The notes under the pieces are model-generated. The model did no database searches. It was not told the origin of the DNA and was given only the letters and a program-made list of their open reading frames with translations. Positions 49,454 through 61,600 of a DNA stretch of 64,000 bases are shown piece by piece. Each line of letters opens with the position of its first letter. Positions within the stretch are counted from its first letter, which is position 1. A program made the translations under genes and the position numbers. The DNA is from Pratylenchus scribneri (taxonomy: Eukaryota; Nematoda; Chromadorea; Rhabditida; Pratylenchidae), in contig JAQSEB010000033.1 in the NCBI GenBank assembly GCA_030063045.1, forward strand, positions 186,001 to 250,000, in the 5' to 3' direction.

Positions 49454-51324
49454 ATGTGGAATATTCTTCTCATCATCAGTTTCCTTCCTTTGCTTTTGTT
49501 GGCCACCAAAGAAGAGGATGAAATCAAAAATTTGCCTGGCCTCGATTTTGAGCCAGATTTCAAGCATTATTCAGGCATTCAAAATTCCTTTAGAGGAATT
49601 TAACTTTAATTTTAGGCTATTTGAAAGTTTCCCCTGAACATCAGCTCTTTTATTGGCTGGCCACTTCCCGCCACAATTCCTCCACTGATCCGCTCATTTT
49701 TTGGTTCAATGGTGGCCCCGGCTGTTCCTCATTGTTGGGCCTCCTCTCCGAACATGGCCCCTATTTGGTCAGCCGCGATGGCAAAACTGTGAGCAAAAAT
49801 CCGAGTGGATGGAATCGACGGGCATCGGTGGTTTATTTGGAAGGGCCAGCCGGAGTTGGTTTTTCGCTGGCCGGAAATGATAAGAAATGGAGCGATGACA
49901 GTGTTGGCCTAAAATGGGGGAATAATTCATTCAATTTTTGGAATTCAGACTTCACAAGAAAATTATGAAGCCATCAAACAATTTTTCCTAAAATTCCCCG
50001 AATATCGTCAACATGACTTGTACATTATGGGCGAATCCTATGCCGGCATTTATCTCCCAACATTGGCCGAACGAATTGTGGACGGCCAGGAGGAATATCA
50101 CATTAATTTTAAGGTAAAATTAAAATGGAATATGCCATAATTAACTTAATATTTATTAGGGAATGGCAATTGGGAATGGATATCATAATATTACGCTGGA
50201 GGAGGACACTCGAATTCGATACAATTATGCCCATGGAATGGTGGACGAATTGGAATGGCAACGAATTAAGAAGGATGAATGCGGGGGAAATATTGGTGGG
50301 AAAGGGGAATAAAAATAAATGGCCAATTAATTTGTTTTTGGATATTTAAGATGATTGCGATTTGGGCAAAATTGATGTGCCATCTGGCTTCGGATTCGGC
50401 TTGAACCCCTACGACATTTACCAAAAATGCGGTGAAAATAATGATATTTATTCTTTCAAATTTAATCATTTTATTTACAGAAGGTGGCGACGATGACGCG
50501 GAAGCACGTCAATTGGAATTGTTGATTGCCCAAAGAAAAGCTGCCAAATTCCCTCCGCGTTCACCAGCACAAAAAAGTGGTGATGTCCTCCAATTATCGG
50601 AATTGGTTTGCGAAAATCGTAAGCAAAAACATTGACATTTAATTAAATTAATAAATAATGTTTAAGAATATGATATGAGTGGATATTTGAATCGTCAAGA
50701 TGGTTGAGGGCATAAAATAATATTTTCCCAAAAAAATAAAAATTAAGTTCGCGAAGCATTGCATGTTTCACCGGAAAAGGATCGCTGGCGCATTTGCGGG
50801 TAATTCATTAAATTGGAATATTTTTTTAAAGTAAATATGTTCTTTAGTGGCATAGATTCATACAAAACGCAATACAGTGAGAGAAGAGGGGGGAATTTAA
50901 TTCAATTTAAAAACCATTAAAATAGATGGAGTCGAATTCCATGTGAAAAAAGCGCTGAAGGCTGGCGTCAAAGTGATGCTTTTCTATGGGGACACGGATA
51001 TGCGTTGTAATTTGTTGCTTGGGGCCAAATTTGCAGCCAGTCTTGGCCATGAAGTATTTTCCGCAAAATTGAATTTAATAAAATTTAATTTTTAGCTTGA
51101 AAAACCCGCAAAACCGTGGATCTATAAAGGCCAAGTTGGCGGTTTCAAAACTCTTTACAAAGGTGGCCTTTCATTCATCACAAGTAAATTATTCAAAAAT
51201 ATAATCATTTTTTAAATTAATTCCAAATTTAGTCCGTGGTGCCGGCCATATGGTGCCCCAAAAGAAAGGCTTCGAAATTTTGCATGCAATCGAATCCTTC
51301 ATGGAAGACAAGAATTTCCGATAG
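49454..51324 (+). CDS. Serine carboxypeptidase (S10, cathepsin A-like), secreted or lysosomal
   Basis: Starts with a signal peptide ([17 protein letters not shown]). Family blocks in order: [73 protein letters not shown] with the nucleophile Ser, [44 protein letters not shown] with the catalytic Asp, and [20 protein letters not shown] with the catalytic His. All three triad residues are present, so it should be an active C-terminal exopeptidase at acid pH. The region between the two chains carries an acidic and Lys/Arg-rich insert ([15 protein letters not shown]), a possible maturation site. Intron 1 (49575-49615, 41 bp) has a GC donor; other introns are GT-AG. Confidence 0.94.
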
Positions 51325-51329
51325 AATTT

Positions 51330-52660
51330 ATGCCGAAATATAGGAAATGAATGATTGTTCCTCCTTAATAAATATTTTACTAATTGGACAAATTCATTTA
51401 TAGACAATAATCTTTTTAAATTGTGATAAAATTTAAACAATAAAACATTGTACTTTGTAGTACCATATTTTTCCTATTAGAAGCCCAGAGGGCTTATAAG
51501 TTTTGAAGTCCCAAAAATGTATTTTCTCATCATCAAAACAATCTTCACTGTCCAAATTTCCACCTTTTAAAATTATTAAATATTTTAATTCCCCAATTTA
51601 ATTATTCTTATATTTACTTTTCTTTTTGCCATAATTTCTTTTCCTTTCCCGATGGAATCCTTGGAGTTGAACAGCACGGACTACTGTTAATTTGTGTGGA
51701 ATAATTATTTAAATTTATTTTATTTTACATTCTTTTTTCCTTTCCAACTTCCAAACATTTTAAAAATCTGCACAATTTGCATTTCAACATTCGTTCATTT
51801 TAATCTATTATTTTTTAAAGAATATTATTTATATTTAAATATATTTAAAAAATAAAATATTCTAAATAAATGTCTTAAGGAATAATTTTAATTTATACCA
51901 AATTTTGAACAACTACAATCATATGAGCGATTGCTGGTTACGGCACGCCTAAAATTGTAAATATTTTATTCAAAATGAAATTAAAAATTGACCTGAAAAA
52001 TGCGCCACAAAGCTCGGCAGGAAATTACCCCAAAAAGGGTGAGGGCATTTGGCCCACCACAAATTCGACAAAATTTATCGGTTTTTGGTCGACTTCACAT
52101 TTTTTTATTTATAAAAATGAATTTTGAAGAATTCAATTAATTTGTGACAAATTTTTTAATAAATTAAATAGTGAATCATATTCCCATTTCCATTTCAAAT
52201 TCCATGCAATTGAATGAATATGAACCAAAACATTGAATAAAAAAATTTCTAACCTAAAATCAATATCAATGGCAGCTGGCAGCAAATTTGACCAGCCAAC
52301 TCTCCTTCCTTATAAATTCGAAATAATGAAATGAATAAAAATACAATTAAAGCCATTATATAAAATAAGAGCTAAACTTTCGGGATGCTATTATAATAAT
52401 ATACAATTAGACATCAATATTGAGTACAAAATAAAAAATTGGAAGCCATATTGGAACAGTTTGGAATTAATCGAATGCAGATGACACAAAAATTAAATAA
52501 ATTTATTTACAAAATATAACATTTTCACTTTTTGTACAATTTCAATTATTTTGCCAATTGAAAATATTTTCAATTGCATTTATTGGTTCCGCATAATAAA
52601 AGGTAAATTAAATAATATAAAAGTTCAAATCTTAAAAATACAAAAGAAATGGGACAAGTA
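51330..52660. other. Intergenic flank before the satellite
   Basis: Very AT-rich, no coding frame supported; a minus frame at 51189-51440 overlaps the carboxypeptidase end and is a shadow. No tRNA or other RNA gene is recognised. Confidence 0.45.
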
Positions 52661-55600
52661 GTAGAGTAGTCTGTTTTTAAGAGCTCTATTATTTTTTATA
52701 AAAATTAATTGGTTTTAAACCTATATAAAAATGTTATAAACAATTTAATTGAAAGGAATATTCTAAAAAGTGCCACATTTGTATTTGGGTTTAAAACCTT
52801 TTTATTTTGATTAAACTATGCCAAAAATTATATCAATCGAAGCAGTTTTAAGAGCTCTATTATTTTTTATAAAAATTAATTGGTTTTAAACCTATATAAA
52901 AATGTTATAAACAATTTAATTGAAATGAATATTCTAAAAAGTGCCACATTTGTATTTTGGTTTAAAACCTTTTTAATTTTGACCAATCCATGCCAAAAAT
53001 TATATCAATCGAAGCAGTTTTAAGTGCTCTATTATTTTTTATAAAATTTAATTGGTTTTAAACCTATATAAAAATGTTATAAACAATTTAATTGAAATGA
53101 ATATTCTAAAAAGTGCCACCTTTGAATTTTGGTTTAAAACCTTTTTATTTTGATCAAACTATGCCAAAAATTATACCAATCTAAGCAGTTTTAAGAGCTC
53201 TATTATTTTTTATAAAATTTAATTGGTTTTAAATCTCTATAAACATGTTATAAACAATTTAATTAAAATGAATATTCTAAAAAGTGCCACATTTGTATTT
53301 GGGTTTAAATTTTTTTATTTTGATCAAATTATGCCAAAAATTATATTAATCGAAGCAGTTTTAAGAGCTCTATTATTTTTTATAAAAATTAATTGGTTTT
53401 AAACCTATATAAAAATGTTATAAACAATTTAATTGAAATGAATATTCTAAAAAGTGCCACATTTGTATTTGGGTTTAAAACCTTTTTATTTTGATTAAAC
53501 TATGCCAAAAATTATATCAATCGAAGCAGTTTTAAGAGCTCTATTTTATAAAAATTAATTGGTTTTAAACCTATATAAAAATGTTATAAACAATTTAATT
53601 GAAATGAATATTCTAAAAAGTGCCACATTTGTATTTTGGTTTAAAACCTTTTTATTTTTGATCAAACCATGGAAAAAATTACACCAATCTAAGCAGTTTT
53701 AAGAGCTCTATTATTTTTTATAAAAATTAATTGGTTTTAAACCTATATAAAAATGTTATAAACAATTTAATTGAAATGAATATTCTAAAAAGTGCCACAT
53801 TTGTATTTGGGTTTAAATTTTTTTATTTTGATCAAATTATGCCAAAAATTATATCAATCGAAGCAGTTTTAAGAGCTCTATTATTTTTTATAAAAATTAA
53901 TTGGTTTTAAACCTATATAAAAATGTTATAAACAATTTAATTGAAATGAATATTCTAAAAAGTGCCACATTTGTATTTGGGTTTAAAACCTTTTTATTTT
54001 GATTAAACTATGCCAAAAATTATATCAATCGAAGCAGTTTTAAGAGCTCTATTATTTTTTATAAAAATTAATTGGTTTTAAACCTATATAAAAATGTTAT
54101 AAACAATTTAATTGAAAGGAATATTCTAAAAAGTGCCACATTTGTATTTGGGTTTAAATTTTTTTATTTTGATCAAATTATGCCAAAAATTATATTAATC
54201 GAAGTAGTTTTAAGAGCTCTATTATTTTTTATAAAAATTAATTGGTTTTAAACCTATATAAAAATGTTATAAACAATTTAATTGAAATGAATATTCTAAA
54301 AAGTGCCACATTTGTATTTTGGTTTAAAACCTTTTTATTTTTGATCAAACCATGGAAAAAATTACACCAATCTAAGCAGTTTTAAGAGCTTCATTATTTT
54401 TTATAAAATTTAATTGGTTTTAAACCTATATAAAAATGTTATAAACAATTTAATTGAAATGAATATTCTAAAAAGTGCCACCTTTGAATTTTGGTTTAAA
54501 ACCTTTTTATTTTGATAAAACTATGCCAAAAATTATACCAATCTAAGCAGTTTTAAGAGCTCTATTATTTTTTATAAAAATTAATTAGTTTTAAACATAT
54601 AAAAAAATGTTATAAACAATTTAATTAAAATGAATATTCTAAAAAGTGCCACATTTGTATTTGGGTTTAAATTTTTTTATTTTGATCAAATTATGCCAAA
54701 AATTATATCAATCGAAGCAGTTTTAAGAGCTCTATTATTTTTTATAAAAATTAATTGGTTTTAAACCTATATAAAAATGTTATAAACAATTTAATTGAAA
54801 TGAATATTCTAAAAAGTGCCACATTTGTATTTTGGTTTAAAACCTTTTTAATTTTGACCAATCCATGCCAAAAATTATATCAATCGAAGCAGTTTTAAGT
54901 GCTCTATTATTTTTTATAAAATTTAATTGGTTTTAAACCTATATAAAAATGTTATAAACAATTTAATTGAAATGAATATTCTAAAAAGTGCCACATTTGT
55001 ATTTTGGTTTAAAACCTTTTTATTTTTGACCAATCCATGCCAAAAATTATATCAATCGAAGCAGTTTTAAGTGCTCTATTATTTTTTATAAAATTTAATT
55101 GGTTTTAAACCTATATAAAAATGTTATAAACAATTTAATTGAAATGAATATTCTAAAAAGTGCCACCTTTGAATTTTGGTTTAAAACCTTTTTATTTTGA
55201 TAAAACTATGCCAAAAATTATACCAATCTAAGCAGTTTTAAGAGCTCTATTATTTTTTATAAAAATTAATTAGTTTTAAACATATAAAAAAATGTTATAA
55301 AAAATTTAATTGAAATGAATATTCTAAAAAGTGCCACATTTGTATTTTGGTTTAAAACCTTTTTATTTTGATCAATCCATGCCAAAAATTATATCAATCG
55401 AAGCAGTTTTAAGTGCTCTATTATTTTTTATAAAATTTAATTGGTTTTAAACCTATATAAAAATGTTATAAACAATTTAATTGAAAGGAATATTCTAAAA
55501 AGTGCCACCTTTGAATTTTGGTTTAAAACCTTTTTATTTTGATCAAACTATGCCAAAAATTATATCAATCGAAGCAGTTTTAAGAGCTCTATTATTTTTT

Positions 55601-58600
55601 ATAAAAATTAATTGGTTTTAAACCTATATAAAAATGTTATAAATAATTTAATTGAAATGAATATTCTAAAAAGTGCCACCTTTGAATTTTGGTTTAAAAC
55701 CTTTTTATTTTGATCAAACTATGCCAAAAATTATATCAATCGAAGCAGTTTTAAGAGCTCTATTATTTTTTATAAAAATTAATTGGTTTTAAACCTATAT
55801 AAAAATGTTATAAACAATTTAATTGAAAGGAATATTCTAAAAAGTGCCACCTTTGAATTTTGGTTTAAAACCTTTTTATTTTGATAAAACTATGCCAAAA
55901 ATTATACCAATCTAAGCAGTTTTAAGAGCTCTATTATTTTTTATAAAAATTAATTGGTTTTAAACCTATATAAAAATGTTATAAACAATTTAATTGAAAT
56001 GAATATTCTAAAAAGTGCCACATTTGTATTTGGGTTTAAATTTTTTTATTTTGATCAAATTATGCCAAAAATTATATCAATCGAAGCAGTTTTAAGAGCT
56101 CTATTATTTTTTATAAAAATTAATTGGTTTTAAACCTATATAAAAATGTTATAAACAATTTAATTGAAATGAATATTCTAAAAAGTGCCACATTTGTATT
56201 TGGGTTTAAAACCTTTTTATTTTGATTAAACTATGCCAAAAATTATATCAATCGAAGCAGTTTTAAGAGCTCTATTATTTTTTATAAAAATTAATTGGTT
56301 TTAAACCTATATAAAAATGTTATAAACAATTTAATTGAAAGGAATATTCTAAAAAGTGCCACATTTGTATTTGGGTTTAAATTTTTTTATTTTGATCAAA
56401 TTATGCCAAAAATTATATTAATCGAAGTATTTTTAAGAGCTCTATTATTTTTTATAAAAATTAATTGGTTTTAAACCTATATAAAAATGTTATAAACAAT
56501 TTAATTGAAATGAATATTCTAAAAAGTGCCACATTTGTATTTTGGTTTAAAACCTTTTTATTTTTGATCAAACCATGGAAAAAATTACACCAATCTAAGC
56601 AGTTTTAAGAGCTTCATTATTTTTTATAAAATTTAATTGGTTTTAAACCTATATAAAAATGTTATAAACAATTTAATTGAAATGAATATTCTAAAAAGTG
56701 CCACCTTTGAATTTTGGTTTAAAACCTTTTTATTTTGATAAAACTATGCCAAAAATTATACCAATCTAAGCAGTTTTAAGAGCTCTATTATTTTTTATAA
56801 AAATTAATTAGTTTTAAACATATAAAAAAATGTTATAAACAATTTAATTAAAATGAATATTCTAAAAAGTGCCACATTTGTATTTGGGTTTAAATTTTTT
56901 TATTTTGATCAAATTATGCCAAAAATTATATCAATCGAAGCAGTTTTAAGAGCTCTATTATTTTTTATAAAAATTAATTGGTTTTAAACCTATATAAAAA
57001 TGTTATAAACAATTTAATTGAAATGAATATTCTAAAAAGTGCCACATTTGTATTTTGGTTTAAAACCTTTTTATTTTTGACCAATCCATGCCAAAAATTA
57101 TATCAATCGAAGCAGTTTTAAGTGCTCTATTATTTTTTATAAAATTTAATTGGTTTTAAACCTATATAAAAATGTTATAAACAATTTAATTGAAATGAAT
57201 ATTCTAAAAAGTGCCACCTTTGAATTTTGGTTTAAAACCTTTTTATTTTGATAAAACTATGCCAAAAATTATACCAATCTAAGCAGTTTTAAGAGCTCTA
57301 TTATTTTTTATAAAAATTAATTAGTTTTAAACATATAAAAAAATGTTATAAAAAATTTAATTGAAATGAATATTCTAAAAAGTGCCACATTTGTATTTTG
57401 GTTTAAAACCTTTTTATTTTGATCAATCCATGCCAAAAATTATATCAATCGAAGCAGTTTTAAGTGCTCTATTATTTTTTATAAAATTTAATTGGTTTTA
57501 AACCTATATAAAAATGTTATAAACAATTTAATTGAAAGGAATATTCTAAAAAGTGCCACCTTTGAATTTTGGTTTAAAACCTTTTTATTTTGATCAAACT
57601 ATGCCAAAAATTATATCAATCGAAGCAGTTTTAAGAGCTCTATTATTTTTTATAAAAATTAATTGGTTTTAAACCTATATAAAAATGTTATAAATAATTT
57701 AATTGAAATGAATATTCTAAAAAGTGCCACCTTTGAATTTTGGTTTAAAACCTTTTTATTTTGATCAAACTATGCCAAAAATTATATCAATCGAAGCAGT
57801 TTTAAGAGCTCTATTATTTTTTATAAAAATTAATTGGTTTTAAACCTATATAAAAATGTTATAAACAATTTAATTGAAAGGAATATTCTAAAAAGTGCCA
57901 CCTTTGAATTTTGGTTTAAAACCTTTTTATTTTGATAAAACTATGCCAAAAATTATACCAATCTAAGCAGTTTTAAGAGCTCTATTATTTTTTATAAAAA
58001 TTAATTAGTTTTAAACATATAAAAAATGTTATAAACAATTTAATTAAAATGAATATTCTAAAAAGTGCCACATTTGTATTTGGGTTTAAATTTTTTTATT
58101 TTGATCAAATTATGCCAAAAATTATATCAATCGAAGCAGTTTTAAGAGCTCTATTATTTTTTATAAAAATTAATTGGTTTTAAACCTATATAAAAATGTT
58201 ATAAACAATTTAATTGAAATGAATATTCTAAAAAGTGCCACATTTGTATTTTGGTTTAAAACCTTTTTATTTTTGACCAATCCATGCCAAAAATTATATC
58301 AATCGAAGCAGTTTTAAGTGCTCTATTATTTTTTATAAAATTTAATTGGTTTTAAATCTCTATAAACATGTTATAAACAATTTAATTAAAATGAATATTC
58401 TAAAAAGTGCCACATTTGTATTTGGGTTTAAATTTTTTTATTTTGATCAAATTATGCCAAAAATTATATCAATCGAAGCAGTTTTAAGTGCTCTATTATT
58501 TTTTATAAAATTTAATTGGTTTTAAACCTATATAAAAATGTTATAAATAATTTAATTGAAATGAATATTCTAAAAAGTGCCACCTTTGAATTTTGGTTTA

Positions 58601-61600
58601 AAACCTTTTTATTTTGATCAAACTATGCCAAAAATTATATCAATCGAAGCAGTTTTAAGAGCTCTATTATTTTTTATAAAAATTAATTGGTTTTAAACCT
58701 ATATAAAAATGTTATAAACAATTTAATTGAAAGGAATATTCTAAAAAGTGCCACCTTTGAATTTTGGTTTAAAACCTTTTTATTTTGATCAAACTATGCC
58801 AAAAATTATATCAATCGAAGCAGTTTTAAGAGCTCTATTATTTTTTATAAAAATTAATTGGTTTTAAACCTATATAAAAATGTTATAAACAATTTAATTG
58901 AAATGAATATTCTAAAAAGTGCCACCTTTGAATTTTGGTTTAAAACCTTTTTATTTTGATCAAACTATGCCAAAAATTATATCAATCGAAGCAGTTTTAA
59001 GAGCTCTATTATTTTTATAAAAATTAATTGGTTTTAAACCTATATAAAAATGTTATAAACAATTTAATTGAAATGAATATTCTAAAAAGTGCCACATTTG
59101 TATTTTGGTTTAAAACCTTTTTATTTTTGATCAAACCATGGAAAAAATTACACCAATCAAAGCAGTTTTAAGAGCTCTATTATTTTTTATAAAAATTAAT
59201 TGGTTTTAAACTTATATAAAAATGTTATAAACAATTTAATTGAAATGAATATTCTAAAAAGTGCCACATTTGTATTTGGGTTTAAATTTTTTTATTTTGA
59301 TCAAATTATGCCAAAAATTATATCAATCGAAGCAGTTTTAAGAGCTCTATTATTTTTTATAAAAATTAATTGGTTTTAAACCTATATAAAAATGTTATAA
59401 ACAATTTAATTGAAATGAATATTCTAAAAAGTGCCACCTTTGAATTTTGGTTTAAAACCTTTTTATTTTGATCAAACTATGCCAAAAATTATATCAATCG
59501 AAGCAATTTTAAGAGCTCTATTATTTTTTATAAAAATTAATTGGTTTTAAACCTATATAAAAATGTTATAAACAATTTAATTGAAAGGAATATTCTAAAA
59601 AGTGCCACATTTGTATTTGGGTTTAAATTTTTTTATTTTGATCAAATTATGCCAAAAATTATATCAATCGAAGCAGTTTTAAGAGCTCTATTATTTTTTA
59701 TAAAAATTAATTGGTTTTAAACCTATATAAAAATGTTTTAAATAATTTAAAGAATATTCTAAAAAGTGCCACATTTGTATTTTGGTTTAAAACCTTTTTA
59801 TTTTTGATCAAACCATGGAAAAAATTACACCAATCTAAGCAGTTTTAAGAGCTCTATTATTTTTTATAAAAATTAATTGGTTTTAAACCTATATAAAAAT
59901 GTTATAAACAATTTAATTGAAATGAATATTCTAAAAAGTGCCACATTTGTATTTTGGTTTAAAACCTTTTTATTTTGATCAATCCATGCCAAAAATTATA
60001 TCAATCGAAGCAGTTTTAAGTGCTCTATTATTTTTTATAAAATTTAATTGGTTTTAAACCTATATAAAAATGTTATAAACAATTTAATTGAAATGAATAT
60101 TCTAAAAAGTGCCACCTTTGAATTTTGGTTTAAAACCTTTTTATTTTGATAAAACTATGCCAAAAATTATACCAATCTAAGCAGTTTTAAGAGCTCTATT
60201 ATTTTTTATAAAAATTAATTAGTTTTAAACATATAAAAAAATGTTATAAAAAATTTAATTGAAATGAATATTCTAAAAAGTGCCACATTTGTATTTTGGT
60301 TTAAAACCTTTTTATTTTTGACCAATCCATGCCAAAAATTATATCAATCGAAGCAGTTTTAAGTGCTCTATTATTTTTTATAAAATTTAATTGGTTTTAA
60401 ACCTATATAAAAATGTTATAAACAATTTAATTGAAATGAATATTCTAAAAAGTGCCACATTTGTATTTTGGTTTAAAACCTTTTTATTTTTGACCAATCC
60501 ATGCCAAAAATTATATCAATCGAAGCAGTTTTAAGTGCTCTATTATTTTTTATAAAATTTAATTGGTTTTAAACCTATATAAAAATGTTATAAATAATTT
60601 AATTGAAATGAATATTCTAAAAAGTGCCACCTTTGAATTTTGGTTTAAAACCTTTTTATTTTGATCAAACTATGCCAAAAATTATATCAATCGAAGCAGT
60701 TTTAAGAGCTCTATTATTTTTTATAAAAATTAATTGGTTTTAAACCTATATAAAAATGTTATAAACAATTTAATTGAAAGGAATATTCTAAAAAGTGCCA
60801 CCTTTGAATTTTGGTTTAAAACCTTTTTATTTTGATCAAACTTTGCCAAAAATTATATCAATCGAAGCAGTTTTAAGAGCTCTATTATTTTTTATAAAAA
60901 TTAATTGGTTTTAAACCTATATAAAAATGTTATAAACAATTTAATTGAAAGGAATATTCTAAAAAGTGCCACCTTTGAATTTTGGTTTAAAACCTTTTTA
61001 TTTTGATCAAACTTTGCCAAAAATTATATCAATCGAAGCAGTTTTAAGAGCTCTATTATTTTTTATAAAAATTAATTGGTTTTAAACCTATATAAAAATG
61101 TTATAAACAATTTAATTGAAATGAATATTCTAAAAAGTGCCACCTTTGAATTTTGGTTTAAAACCTTTTTATTTTGATCAAACTATGCCAAAAATTATAT
61201 CAATCGAAGCAGTTTTAAGAGCTCTATTATTTTTATAAAAATTAATTGGTTTTAAACCTATATAAAAATGTTATAAACAATTTAATTGAAATGAATATTC
61301 TAAAAAGTGCCACATTTGTATTTTGGTTTAAAACCTTTTTATTTTTGACCAATCCATGCCAAAAATTATATCAATCGAAGCAGTTTTAAGAGCTCTATTA
61401 TTTTTTATAAAAATTAATTGGTTTTAAACTTATATAAAAATGTTATAAACAATTTAATTGAAATGAATATTCTAAAAAGTGCCACATTTGTATTTGGGTT
61501 TAAATTTTTTTATTTTGATCAAATTATGCCAAAAATTATATCAATCGAAGCAGTTTTAAGAGCTCTATTATTTTTTATAAAAATTAATTGGTTTTAAACC

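Noticed and set aside
51900..52060. Possible tRNA-like or small RNA sequence (GATTGCTGGTTACGGCACGCC)
   Set aside because: No cloverleaf, T-loop consensus or promoter boxes could be found.
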